A stretch of 64,000 nucleotides of DNA, taken from CAYMEV01 sp964389675 [NCBI: uncultured Candidatus Sumerlaeota bacterium] (GTDB lineage Bacteria > CAYMEV01). Of this stretch, positions 27,244 through 35,915 are shown in pieces. Location of the stretch: positions 64,310-128,309 of the forward strand of contig CAYMEV010000009.1 in assembly GCA_964389675.1 (NCBI GenBank), read 5' to 3'. Position 1 is the stretch's first letter, and each line of letters opens with the position of its first letter. The position numbers and the translations under genes are program-made. The notes under the pieces were generated by a model, which was not told the DNA's origin, searched no databases, and was given only the letters and a program-made list of their open reading frames with translations.

Positions 27244-27857
27244 TTTTTATCCTCCTGCCTGTCTCGTAATACTGCGCCTTTTATTACCCATATTAAGATC
27301 GCGAGCATGAAAAAAGCGCCTGGAGCCATGACCATTATAGACCAGTTTGTCCACCATTCTCCCATGACCCTGAATCCTGCAAGAGTCCCGGATCCAAGTA
27401 TCTCCCTGAAAATTGATATAATTAACAGGACATATGAATATCCAATTCCCTGGATAAACCCGTCAAACAGGGATAGTGCCGGCGGATTATTCAATGCAAA
27501 TGCTTCTGCCCTCCCCATTACAATACAGTTTGTAATAATCAGGCCCACATAAGGGCCAAGCTGTGATGATATTTCAGGAGCATAAGCCTTCACAATTATG
27601 TCAAATATGATTACATAGCATGATATGATCAGAACCTCTACCATCATTCTGATCCTGGCGGGAATAAGCTTCCTTAATACTGATATTGTCGAACTGGATA
27701 GTGAAAGAGTAAATATCAGGCCCGCACACATAACAATTGTATTCCTAACCAGGTTGGTGACTGCCAGGGTCGAACAGATTCCAAGGATCTGGTAGAAGAC
27801 AGGGTTATTTGTAAAAAGCCCTTCTGATAGTACTTTTTTCAATTTCCTGTAATTCAT
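27240..27857 (-). CDS. nqrD: Nqr/Rnf membrane subunit NqrD (RnfE-like)
   Basis: A 205-residue polytopic subunit with about six helices. It carries GLFTNNPVFYQILGICSTLAVTN-type sequence at the N-terminus (Cys28) and IITNCIVMGRAEAFA (Cys111), the second pair of ligands for the intramembrane iron-sulfur centre. Length is close to NqrD (about 210). It is coupled by overlap to nqrC upstream and nqrE downstream. Confidence 0.94.
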   Translation of the reverse strand: MNYRKLKKVLSEGLFTNNPVFYQILGICSTLAVTNLVRNTIVMCAGLIFTLSLSSSTISVLRKLIPARIRMMVEVLIISCYVIIFDIIVKAYAPEISSQLGPYVGLIITNCIVMGRAEAFALNNPPALSLFDGFIQGIGYSYVLLIISIFREILGSGTLAGFRVMGEWWTNWSIMVMAPGAFFMLAILIWVIKGAVLRDRQEDKK

Positions 27858-28462
27858 TCTATAAGCCTTGCATGTTCTTTCAATCTTTTGGAGGCTCTGT
27901 TTATGATATTCTTCACAGCCTGAGTGGTAAAGCTGGCCCCTGTAATTGCTTCAAACTCATCATCTCCGGTATCAGAACCCTCAGGCACATAATCAATGGG
28001 AACTTTTTTCCCCTTAAACTGACTTATGAACCACTCTTCTGTTATTCTTGCCCCTAAGCCTGGAGTCTCGTTCTGAGAAACAAAATCTATACCCCGGAGA
28101 GTTTCTAAATCCGTATAAAATGATACAAAAGCGTCTATATTGCCCCAAAGGCCCTTGCCTCTCACAGGCAATGCATATCCTTCAATCTTCCCTGCTTTAT
28201 CATAAATCTCATAATATAGCAGAATCCCGTTGCTGTCAGATCTTTCCTGGAATAAATCCCGGTATATTCTGTCCGTCTCCATGCTGTTCGCTGGAATATC
28301 AAGCCCTGCAGAAGAAAACAGCCTCTGCTTTTTTACAGCTGATTCATTTATTCTTATTGTATCTTCGGTAATAAGGTATACTGAACTTACAAGTGAAATG
28401 GAAATAATTGTAATTACTGCCATAAAAAGAATAATATAAAGAGTGCTTTTATCTCTGTCCAT
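27854..28462 (-). CDS. nqrC: FMN-carrying subunit NqrC (RnfG-like)
   Basis: A 202-residue protein with one N-terminal membrane helix (about 8-32) and a periplasmic FMN-binding domain. ITGASFTTQAV near the end holds the covalent FMN site at Thr179, and ETPGLGARI and GLWGNID are also diagnostic. At 202 residues it matches RnfG (about 206) better than NqrC (about 257), so this complex has Rnf-like proportions. The start overlaps the nqrB 3' end by 14 bases. Confidence 0.92.
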   Translation of the reverse strand: MDRDKSTLYIILFMAVITIISISLVSSVYLITEDTIRINESAVKKQRLFSSAGLDIPANSMETDRIYRDLFQERSDSNGILLYYEIYDKAGKIEGYALPVRGKGLWGNIDAFVSFYTDLETLRGIDFVSQNETPGLGARITEEWFISQFKGKKVPIDYVPEGSDTGDDEFEAITGASFTTQAVKNIINRASKRLKEHARLIE

Positions 28463-29405
28463 TCTGCTTTTTCCTCTTTTTCAGTTCTTTCAGGCCATGG
28501 TCAATGATCGGGATGAACATATTTGCTATAAGGATCGCAAACATTATTCCCTCCGGCCATATTGAAAATACTCTTATCAATGTAGTAAGAACACCTATAA
28601 TTAATCCGTATATCAGTTTGCCTTCCTTCAATGAGGATGCGGAAACAGGGTCAGTCGCCATAAAGAAGATGCCCAGCATAAATCCGCCGGAAAGGATGGC
28701 GTGAAGGCAAGGAATTGATCCCTCCACATTCGCTGTATTAAGTATAAAGTTCATTGCAAGCATTCCAAAGATACCGGACAATACTATCCTGTAATCTGCA
28801 ACCTTCCTGATAATTAGAAACAGGCCTCCTATAAGAAGCATCAATGCGCTGGTTTCACCCAAGCATCCCGATATATTGCCGATAAAGAGCCTGAAAAGGT
28901 CAGTTTCCCCGCCGCCTGAAAGCCTTGCAAGAGGAGTAGCCTCCGTAACAACAGAACTGCTGTATTGTATAAATCCGCCTATGCCCTCGCTGAACGGCTC
29001 AACCCATCTGTTCGTCAAAAAATTCCCGAATGAAACATAAATAAATGCCCTGCCTACAAGGGCAGGGTTAAATACATTCCTTCCAAATCCCCCGAAAACC
29101 ATCTTTCCAAAAACAACACCCGCAATAATACCAACTGCTGCCATCCAGTATGGTATAGTAGGAGGAAGGGTGAGGGTATATAGAAGGCAGGTAACAAATA
29201 CTGAAGAATGGACATTCTCCCTGTAATGCCTTGCAAACATGTACTCGCTCAGATAACCGGCTGAAGCCACAACAGCAATAAGCAACAGGCTCCTCAAACC
29301 AAAAAAATATACGCTGGAAATGCAGGCGGGAATAAGGGAATAAAGTACCATCTTCATAGGTTTAACCCATTTTATCCCGGATGTTTGAAGGGAAAGGCCG
29401 CTCAT
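28449..29405 (-). CDS. nqrB: FMN-carrying membrane subunit NqrB (RnfD-like)
   Basis: A 318-residue polytopic protein. The covalent FMN site is Thr157 in TEATPLAR, and GGFGRNVFNPALVGRAF is a family hallmark. It is shorter than NqrB (about 410) and nearer RnfD (about 350); the N-terminal extension of NqrB is missing. It is the first gene of the cluster, and no nqrA lies upstream: the next gene is divergent. There is no ribosome binding site before the ATG, and the -10 element ends six bases upstream, so the mRNA is probably leaderless. A later start at Met17 would cut into the conserved N-terminus. Confidence 0.9.
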   Translation of the reverse strand: MSGLSLQTSGIKWVKPMKMVLYSLIPACISSVYFFGLRSLLLIAVVASAGYLSEYMFARHYRENVHSSVFVTCLLYTLTLPPTIPYWMAAVGIIAGVVFGKMVFGGFGRNVFNPALVGRAFIYVSFGNFLTNRWVEPFSEGIGGFIQYSSSVVTEATPLARLSGGGETDLFRLFIGNISGCLGETSALMLLIGGLFLIIRKVADYRIVLSGIFGMLAMNFILNTANVEGSIPCLHAILSGGFMLGIFFMATDPVSASSLKEGKLIYGLIIGVLTTLIRVFSIWPEGIMFAILIANMFIPIIDHGLKELKKRKKQNGQR

Positions 29406-29411
29406 AAAATA

Positions 29412-29439
29412 ATTATAGAATCAAGGTACAAGTGGTCAA
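29412..29439 (-). promoter_or_regulatory. Putative promoter of the nqr cluster, placed for a leaderless mRNA
   Basis: On the minus strand TTGACC (29439-29434) and consensus TATAAT (29417-29412) are 16 bases apart. The -10 is followed by six bases and then the nqrB ATG, so transcription would begin at the start codon itself. Confidence 0.65.
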
Positions 29440-29500
29440 GAAATATAATTGAGGGCAATTTTATTTGCCTTTTTTATCATTATTGATAATATCGTTGAAT

Positions 29501-30208
29501 ATGGAAGAAAGACCGGTCGCTACATTCGGGATCCTGATGTATAATGAGCAGGAATCCATAACTGATATGTACAATAGCCTGAAAAATGGTCTTAAGGCCT
29601 TTCCTTACAGCTATGAGATACTTTATATAGACAATGGTTCAAACGACAGTTCCTCTGATATAGTGAAGAAACTCATGGAAAATGACGAGACCATCTCCCT
29701 GTTCAGGATTGAAAACAACCAGGGTTACGGCAACGGGATAATAGAGGGGCTTAAAATGGCAAAAGGTGAAATAATAGGCTATATATGGGGAGATAACCAG
29801 GTGGATATAAGTGATATTATAAAGGTATATGAAAAAGCCGTTGCCAATCCTGACTGCCTGATAAAGATAAGCAGGGTAATGAGGGAGGATGGGGGATTAA
29901 GGATACTGGGCTCTTACATATACAATAAGCTGTATTCAATCCTGTTCTCAGTCAGGACAAAAGATGCAAACGGCTGTCCAAAAGTATTCAAAAAAGAGCT
30001 TTTTAACAGCATGGCCCTGAAGAAAAAAGACTGGCTTATAGATCCTGAGCTTCTCTACAAAGCACACAGGCTTGGAATCAGGATAATTGAGATTCCTATC
30101 GTATTTCATAAGAGGAAAAAGGGCAGGTCATATGTCACACTTATGACTTTTGCATCCTTTTTTATAAAACTCATGATATCATATATAAAAAGGGATTTTA
30201 ATAAGTGA
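29501..30208 (+). CDS. Family 2 glycosyltransferase (dolichol-phosphate-sugar-synthase-like)
   Basis: A 235-residue GT-A fold enzyme. TFGILMYNEQESI starts the nucleotide-binding fold, YIDNGSNDSS follows, and WGDNQVD supplies the DxD metal motif. It resembles small GT2 enzymes that move sugars to lipid carriers, but has no C-terminal membrane helices of its own. The acceptor is unknown. The start is uncertain: the ATG at 29501 begins directly at the fold but lacks a ribosome binding site, while a TTG at 29465 has GAGGG before it and would add 12 hydrophobic residues. The 3' end overlaps the helicase gene. Confidence 0.85.
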   Translation: MEERPVATFGILMYNEQESITDMYNSLKNGLKAFPYSYEILYIDNGSNDSSSDIVKKLMENDETISLFRIENNQGYGNGIIEGLKMAKGEIIGYIWGDNQVDISDIIKVYEKAVANPDCLIKISRVMREDGGLRILGSYIYNKLYSILFSVRTKDANGCPKVFKKELFNSMALKKKDWLIDPELLYKAHRLGIRIIEIPIVFHKRKKGRSYVTLMTFASFFIKLMISYIKRDFNK

Positions 30209-32748
30209 ACAGAGATTTCAGGAATATAGACGAGCTTTTTACAAAAAGGGCGATCGCTGTAATGGTAAAGAATATACAGGATTGCGGGGAAAAGGAGGTA
30301 CTGTTCCTCGGCAATCTAGATCCTGACAATATGGTTGATACCATAACACCCTATGCATGGGGGAATAAATACAGCGTTCCTGCCCTTAAGAAAACACTCC
30401 CTGACTATGATGTAGTTGTCCATAACCATCCATCCGGCGATTTAGAGCCATCCCAGGCTGATATAGCAATTGCGGAAGATCTCTCGAACAATTATGGAAC
30501 CGGTTTCTTTATAATAAATAATAATGCAACCGATCTATACACTGTAGTCAAGTGCCTCAAGAAGAAAAGCATCAGCAGAATAGAACCGTCTTCGATCATA
30601 TCGTATTTCCAGCAGGATGGTTACCTGAAGGACCTTATTGAGAATTTTGAATACCGGATTGAGCAGAAGCAGATGGTTATAGATATTGTTAATGCATTCA
30701 ATGAAAATAAATTTGCATTAATTGAGGCAGGCACAGGGATAGGAAAGAGCTTTGCTTATCTAATACCTGCCATAATCTGGGCAAAGACCAACAAGGAGAG
30801 GGTAATAATATCGACAAAGACAATTAACCTTCAGCAGCAGCTTATCCAGAGCGATCTTCCAAAACTGGTAAAAGACCCGGAGCTTAAGGCGGATTTTGCC
30901 CTGGCGCTTGGAAGAGGGAATTTTGTCTGCCTCAGAAAGCTTGCATATGTCACACAGGAAGATAATATAATGTTTGACATTGAATTTGATTTAAGTTCGA
31001 TGGAAAGCCTGCTCAGCTGGGCAAAAAAAACGAAAACAGGCTTAAAAAGCGATTTTGTGGCTCAAATTGACAATGAACTGTGGAACCTTATAGCATCCGA
31101 TCATGAAAAATGCCACAAGATCAAATGCCCTTTCTATGAAAAATGCTTTTATTTCGAGCATAAAAGGAGGCTTTCTTCCTGCGATATTATAATTGTTAAT
31201 CATTATCTTCTTGCATATGATATTTTTCTTAAAAACAGCCTTATTTCCTTCGATGAGAATGCACTGCTTCCGCCATTCAAGCATATAATAATGGATGAAG
31301 CACACCATATAGAGGATATAATGAGCAAATGCTTCACAATCGATGCGTCAAATCTTCAGATATACCATCTTCTGAAAGAGCTTCACAATCCTGTTAAGAA
31401 CAGGGGTATTCTGCTTAAAATGCTGGTAAGGCAGAATCATCTGGATGTCCTCAGGCTTGAAAGTGAGATCCTGGACAGGCTTTCAGAAATAAAAGACAGG
31501 ATCAATAATACTATAGCCGGTATCCATAAAATACATTTAAATATCGAGATTGAATATGACAGGATATTCAAGCTTTCATCGCAGTTTTTTAAGGACAGCT
31601 ATTTTAAAAACGGTGAGATAAGGCACAGGATTGAAAATGACAATTCTGATTATTACAATACAATCAGCGAAAATCTTCAGAATATCTTTAATATACTCAG
31701 CAGTCTTTACATTGAAATAAAATTCATTTATCAGGGTTATGCATGCCTCCCTCAGCAGATCCTCGACCTTATGGACATGGATTTTATTATATTAAAAAGC
31801 ATTTATAAAAAGCTGACATATATAATCTCTGTTTTTGAGTCTTTTTTCAATATTGAAGACGACAGGGTATACTGGATTGAATTATCAAAGAGATATAAAG
31901 CCCCCTTTTTCAGAATACTGAATGCACCTGTTCTCGTCGGGGACTTCCTGACAGACGCCCTTTACAGCAAACTGAGCAGTTTTGTAGCATCTTCAGCAAC
32001 ACTTAATGTAGAAGATGATTTTAAGTTCTTTGAAGAAAGGACCGGGCTATCAAATATTCCACCTGATCAGAAAATAAAGAGCGTATATAAGTCATCATTC
32101 CTGACGAATAAGCAGGCACTGCTTTTCATCCCTGAAGGGCTTTCATCCCCTTCTGAGGAGATGTTCTACCGTGAGGAGGTGATCACCGCCATACACATGG
32201 TCTTAAGCCACCTTGAGGGAGGAGTGCTTATACTCTTCACGTCAAAGCTCTTTCTTGAAGAAGCTTATGACAAGCTCAGGGATGTAATACCTGCATTCGG
32301 TAAAATACCTATGAAACAGGGTGATATGCCAAGAGACCATCAGTTGATTGATTTTAAATCAAGGGAAAACGGGGTATTATTTGCTCTGGATTCCTTCTGG
32401 GAAGGTATTGATGTCCCTGGAAAATCACTTCAGAGCGTAATAATTACACGCCTGCCCTTCCGGTCACCCGCTGACCCGATTGAACAGGCGCGATACCAGT
32501 ATATTGAGAAACAGGGAAGAAATCCCTTTTATGAGTATGCCCTTCCTAAAGCAATATTGCTGCTGAAACAGGGATTTGGAAGACTTATCAGAAACAAAAC
32601 TGACAGAGGTGTAGTATTTATCCTCGACAATAGAATAGTGCAGAAAAGGTATGGCAGAAGATTCCTGAATGCATTGCCTGAGTGCCCTGTGATTCATGCA
32701 AGTTTAGGCATTATTACTGATAAGCTTAAAGAATATTTTAATAAATAA
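30205..32748 (+). CDS. JAMM (RadC-like) domain fused to a DinG/XPD-type iron-sulfur helicase
   Basis: An 847-residue fusion. Residues about 10-125 form a JAB/MPN domain with the full zinc motif His73-x-His75, Ser83, Asp86 (HNHPSG...PSQAD) and a candidate Glu29 or Glu31; HNHPSG is the RadC spelling. The helicase part has Walker A EAGTGIGKS (174-182), a four-cysteine 4Fe-4S site (Cys242, 303, 308, 314), DEAH (364-367), and C-terminal motifs ending in QGFGRLIR. DinG/XPD helicases unwind forked DNA, R-loops or damage sites 5' to 3'. The start is GTG in a GTGA overlap with the GT2 gene. What the JAMM domain cleaves or binds is unknown. Confidence 0.9.
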   Translation: MNRDFRNIDELFTKRAIAVMVKNIQDCGEKEVLFLGNLDPDNMVDTITPYAWGNKYSVPALKKTLPDYDVVVHNHPSGDLEPSQADIAIAEDLSNNYGTGFFIINNNATDLYTVVKCLKKKSISRIEPSSIISYFQQDGYLKDLIENFEYRIEQKQMVIDIVNAFNENKFALIEAGTGIGKSFAYLIPAIIWAKTNKERVIISTKTINLQQQLIQSDLPKLVKDPELKADFALALGRGNFVCLRKLAYVTQEDNIMFDIEFDLSSMESLLSWAKKTKTGLKSDFVAQIDNELWNLIASDHEKCHKIKCPFYEKCFYFEHKRRLSSCDIIIVNHYLLAYDIFLKNSLISFDENALLPPFKHIIMDEAHHIEDIMSKCFTIDASNLQIYHLLKELHNPVKNRGILLKMLVRQNHLDVLRLESEILDRLSEIKDRINNTIAGIHKIHLNIEIEYDRIFKLSSQFFKDSYFKNGEIRHRIENDNSDYYNTISENLQNIFNILSSLYIEIKFIYQGYACLPQQILDLMDMDFIILKSIYKKLTYIISVFESFFNIEDDRVYWIELSKRYKAPFFRILNAPVLVGDFLTDALYSKLSSFVASSATLNVEDDFKFFEERTGLSNIPPDQKIKSVYKSSFLTNKQALLFIPEGLSSPSEEMFYREEVITAIHMVLSHLEGGVLILFTSKLFLEEAYDKLRDVIPAFGKIPMKQGDMPRDHQLIDFKSRENGVLFALDSFWEGIDVPGKSLQSVIITRLPFRSPADPIEQARYQYIEKQGRNPFYEYALPKAILLLKQGFGRLIRNKTDRGVVFILDNRIVQKRYGRRFLNALPECPVIHASLGIITDKLKEYFNK

Positions 32749-32760
32749 AAGGAGGAGATA

Positions 32761-33291
32761 ATGGAAATTACCAGACACATTCCTGAAATTAATGAGATTG
32801 TAAGTGAAGAACTGAAAAACAAGGTTGTAAAGATCTTTGAAAAGGCTCTTGATCTTGGAAAGTGGTCATATGCTGACCTCTATAAAATGCCTTTTACACT
32901 CCTGATAGAAGGCTGTCCAATGAATATGATCGAGCATATAAGGGGAGTGACAAATATATGCATAAAAAGCTATGATGTCTTTGCCGATATATATGGAGAC
33001 AGAAATCCGCTGGACAGAGATGTACTGATAGCCTCAGCCCTTCTTCATGATATCGGAAAGCTTGTAGAATATTCGATCGATGATAAGGGGAAATTCTATA
33101 CAAGCCGTCTCGGCAAGCTGCTGAGGCATCCATTTTCAGGGGTCGGGCTGTGCTATGAATTTGACCTTGATCCGAAAATACTGAACGCAATTGCATACCA
33201 CAGTAAGGAAGGCAATCTTAATAAACGGTCACCTGAAGGTGTAGTTGTCTTCCATGCTGATTTTATAAATTTTGAACCATTTCATAATTAA
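32761..33291 (+). CDS. HD-domain protein (putative phosphohydrolase)
   Basis: A 176-residue single-domain HD protein. Metal ligands are His in MIEHIRGV, His-Asp in SALLHDIGKL, and later His residues in LLRHPFSG and IAYHSKEG. Such proteins hydrolyse phosphate esters or act on cyclic nucleotides; the substrate is unknown. AAAGGAGGAG precedes the ATG. It directly precedes the LeuC-like gene (14 bases), and that neighbourhood suggests a role in the same pathway, perhaps on a hydroxy-acid intermediate or in its regulation; this is inference. Confidence 0.85.
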   Translation: MEITRHIPEINEIVSEELKNKVVKIFEKALDLGKWSYADLYKMPFTLLIEGCPMNMIEHIRGVTNICIKSYDVFADIYGDRNPLDRDVLIASALLHDIGKLVEYSIDDKGKFYTSRLGKLLRHPFSGVGLCYEFDLDPKILNAIAYHSKEGNLNKRSPEGVVVFHADFINFEPFHN

Positions 33292-33305
33292 AGAGGAGTA
33301 TTAAT

Positions 33306-34553
33306 ATGGGAAAAACACTATCTGAAAAGATACTGGCGCTTAAAAGCGGAAAAGGTTCAGTTTCAGCAGGTGAGATAGTTGTAGCTCGCCCTGATTACGT
33401 ACTTTCTCATGATAATGCAGCGGCTATTTCAAAAACCTTTGCAAAGATCGGGACTGATAAGGTTGAGATACCATCACATATTGTAATTATCCTTGACCAT
33501 GTCATACCTGCATCCGACGCAAAGAATGCTGAAAACCACAAAACAATAAGGGCATTTGTTGAAAAGCACAAAATTCCAAATTTCTATGATATCAATTATG
33601 GTATCTGTCACCAGGTACTGTGCGAACAGGGTTTTGCACTCCCCGGCAAGCTTATACTCGGAAGCGACAGCCACACAAATACCTATGGTGCTTTCGGAGC
33701 CTTTGCAGCGGGTATAGGCAGAACAGAGGTCGCAGCCCTGTGGGCTACCGGCAGGATATGGCTGAGGGTACCTGAGACCATGAAAATCATCCTGAAGGGT
33801 AAATTCCGTAAGGGAGTTGACTCAAAGGACCTGGCACTCAAAATTATTGGCGACATAGGAGCTGACGGTGCATTATATAAAGCAGTGGAATTTGTCGGCC
33901 CCCTTGCAGAATCTCTTCCAGTATCTGACAGGATGGTTCTATGCAACCTGTCAGCAGAGATGGGAGCAAAGAATGGATATTTTCTGCCAAACAGTGATGT
34001 GCTTAAATATATAGATAAGATAAAGAAGGACAGCTTCGAGATCATCAAAAGCGATGAAGATGCAAATTTCGAGAAGGAGCTTGTATTTGATGTAACGAAT
34101 CTCAGGCCCCAGATTGCAAAGCCTCATACTGTAGATAATGTTGTGACAATTGATGAGCTCGAGCATACAAAAATTGACCAGGTTCTGCTGGGAACATGCA
34201 CCAATGGAAGGATAGGAGACCTGGAGAAGGCAGCCAGGGTACTCAAAGGCAGGAAAATAGCAAAGAGTGTCAGAATGCTTGTATTCCCGGCTTCCTGGGA
34301 TATTTACAGGCAGGCGATAGAAAATGGAACCATTACTACACTGGTTGATGCCGGTGCTGTTATCATGAACCCCGGCTGTGGCCCATGCCTTGGAGCTCAT
34401 GAAGGCGCCCTGGCAGACGGTGAGGTATGCCTCAGCACTGCCAACAGGAATTTTAAAGGCAGAATGGGAAACCCAAAAGCATCTGTCTATCTCTGCAATC
34501 CTGAGACAGCAGCAGCCTCAGCTGCAGCAGGCTATATTACCAGTGCATATTAA
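33306..34553 (+). CDS. leuC: 3-isopropylmalate/homoaconitate-type dehydratase, large subunit
   Basis: A 415-residue aconitase-superfamily subunit, the short two-subunit LeuC type. The 4Fe-4S ligands are Cys298 (GTCTNGR), Cys358 and Cys361 (NPGCGPCLG). HQVLCEQG and LGSDSHTNTYGAFGAFAAG are substrate-site signatures. The enzyme isomerises a tertiary to a secondary hydroxy acid by dehydration and hydration. No leuA, leuB or homocitrate synthase is nearby, so isopropylmalate, homoaconitate, citramalate or dimethylmalate are all possible. AGAGGAG lies before the ATG; leuD follows after 14 bases. Confidence 0.88.
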   Translation: MGKTLSEKILALKSGKGSVSAGEIVVARPDYVLSHDNAAAISKTFAKIGTDKVEIPSHIVIILDHVIPASDAKNAENHKTIRAFVEKHKIPNFYDINYGICHQVLCEQGFALPGKLILGSDSHTNTYGAFGAFAAGIGRTEVAALWATGRIWLRVPETMKIILKGKFRKGVDSKDLALKIIGDIGADGALYKAVEFVGPLAESLPVSDRMVLCNLSAEMGAKNGYFLPNSDVLKYIDKIKKDSFEIIKSDEDANFEKELVFDVTNLRPQIAKPHTVDNVVTIDELEHTKIDQVLLGTCTNGRIGDLEKAARVLKGRKIAKSVRMLVFPASWDIYRQAIENGTITTLVDAGAVIMNPGCGPCLGAHEGALADGEVCLSTANRNFKGRMGNPKASVYLCNPETAAASAAAGYITSAY

Positions 34554-34567
34554 CAGGAGGTTATAAA

Positions 34568-35065
34568 ATGGGAATCATTAAAGGCAAAGTATTCAAATAT
34601 GGTGATAATATAAATACTGATGTAATATTTCCAGGGAAATACACCTACACAGTTACAGAACCTGAGGAGATCGCAAAACATGCCCTTGAGGACCTTGATC
34701 CGGATTTTATAAAAAAGGTAAAACCCGGCGATATAATAGTAGCAGGTTATAATTTCGGCTGTGGTTCATCCAGGGAGCAGGCAGCCTTCTGTCTTAAATA
34801 CGCAAAAGTTGGGGCAGTAATTGCCAAGTCATTTGCAAGGATCTATTTCCGCAACTGCATAAATGCAGGGCTTCCTATACTTATGAGCGAAGAGATAGTA
34901 GACAGTATAGAGAATAATGATGAAATAGAGATAGATTTTGAAAAGGGAAGCGTAAATACAGAAAAAGGCAAATTCAGCTTTCCTCCCCTCCCGGAAGAGG
35001 TTTTGCAGATACTTAATGCAGGCGGGCTTATTGAATATATAAAAAAGGGTCCTGATAAAGAATAA
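34568..35065 (+). CDS. leuD: 3-isopropylmalate/homoaconitate-type dehydratase, small subunit
   Basis: A 165-residue swivel domain that completes the active site with the large subunit. It has the substrate-specificity loop near YTYTVT and the motif NFGCGSSREQA, whose Ser-Arg contact the substrate carboxylate. Length matches the short LeuD/HacB group (about 163). ACAGGAGG precedes the ATG. It closes the HD-leuC-leuD set and is followed by a hairpin. Confidence 0.9.
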   Translation: MGIIKGKVFKYGDNINTDVIFPGKYTYTVTEPEEIAKHALEDLDPDFIKKVKPGDIIVAGYNFGCGSSREQAAFCLKYAKVGAVIAKSFARIYFRNCINAGLPILMSEEIVDSIENNDEIEIDFEKGSVNTEKGKFSFPPLPEEVLQILNAGGLIEYIKKGPDKE

Positions 35066-35066
35066 A

Positions 35067-35090
35067 GCCTGAATTCCCCTACCTTCAGGC
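35067..35090 (+). terminator. Hairpin after leuD, possible terminator
   Basis: GCCTGAA (35067-35073) pairs with TTCAGGC (35084-35090) around a ten-base loop, immediately after the stop codon. There is no T run, so intrinsic termination is uncertain. Confidence 0.35.
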
Positions 35091-35167
35091 ATTGAGCATC
35101 AAACCACATCCAGGTTTGCCATGATCATGCCTGAGGGAGGATTTGATTTTTCATCAGAATAAAAAGG

Positions 35168-35211
35168 TCAGGCAGGATCATTCCCCTGCTGCCTGAGGCG
35201 AGGATATCCTC
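35168..35211. other. Hairpin and palindrome ahead of the GT51 gene
   Basis: TCAGGCAG (35168-35175) pairs with CTGCCTGA (35189-35196), and a perfect 12-base palindrome GAGGATATCCTC follows at 35200-35211, ending 12 bases before the ATG at 35224. No promoter is obvious. The structures might terminate upstream transcription or control the GT51 gene. Confidence 0.3.
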
Positions 35212-35223
35212 GTATCTAATTAA

Positions 35224-35877
35224 ATGAAGAAAGCCTTAAGATTATTCATTCTCATCTTTTTTTTAACAATTATTTCAGCAGCAGCTTATTATACAATAAC
35301 CATTATTAAGGCACGAAGAAAAACACCCGCTCTCATCAGCGGAATTCTAAAATCCGGTAAAATACAGATCAAGCTCTCAGACCTTCCGGACGGATGGCTT
35401 GAAATTCTTCTTAAGGTAGAAGATCCCTGCTTTTACGAGCACAATGGTATAGACCTTGTTACTCCAGGCGCCGGGCTCACCACCATCACACAAGGAATGG
35501 TTAAATACCTGTATTTTGAAAACTTCAAGCCCGGCATTGATAAGATAAGGCAGAGCCTTATTGCTGTCTTTGCCCTTGATGCACTTGTCCCAAAAAATCA
35601 ACAGCTGCTTATCTTTATAAATACTGCATATATGGGAGAAAGCAATAACAGGTCCATCAGGGGCTTTCAGGAAGCAGCAGACGAGTATTTTCAAAAGCCA
35701 TTTTCAAAACTGTCCGAGGATGAATATTTGGCACTGGTAGCAATGATCATTGCTCCTAACAGCTTCCATGTCAAAAGATACCCTGAAAGGAACAGAAAAA
35801 GGGTATGCCGTATCAGGAAAATGCTGGCAGGAACATATACACCCAGGGAATTAATGGATCTTTACTATGATAAATAG
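35224..35877 (+). CDS. Stand-alone GT51 peptidoglycan glycosyltransferase-like protein
   Basis: A 217-residue protein with one N-terminal membrane helix (about 5-25) and a GT51 domain. VEDPCFYEHNGID contains the catalytic Glu of the EDxxFxxHxG motif, and GLTTITQGM corresponds to GASTITQQ. INTAYMGESNN and a C-terminal ERNRKRV complete the fold. There is no transpeptidase domain, as in monofunctional MtgA-type enzymes that polymerise lipid II. It is shorter than MtgA (about 240). No ribosome binding site is apparent. It converges with the binding-protein gene. Confidence 0.85.
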   Translation: MKKALRLFILIFFLTIISAAAYYTITIIKARRKTPALISGILKSGKIQIKLSDLPDGWLEILLKVEDPCFYEHNGIDLVTPGAGLTTITQGMVKYLYFENFKPGIDKIRQSLIAVFALDALVPKNQQLLIFINTAYMGESNNRSIRGFQEAADEYFQKPFSKLSEDEYLALVAMIIAPNSFHVKRYPERNRKRVCRIRKMLAGTYTPRELMDLYYDK

Positions 35878-35882
35878 AAAAT

Positions 35883-35910
35883 CCTTTTCAGTATCCTCAG
35901 TATGAAAAGG
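35883..35910. terminator. Hairpin between convergent genes
   Basis: CCTTTTCA (35883-35890) pairs perfectly with TGAAAAGG (35903-35910) around a 12-base loop, in the 38-base gap between two stop codons. It could end transcription from both sides, although T runs are weak. Confidence 0.5.
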
Positions 35911-35915
35911 CCTGA

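Noticed and set aside
25531-29405. Rnf complex
   Set aside because: RnfB and RnfC are missing and the input subunit is clearly NqrF with 2Fe-2S and FAD domains.
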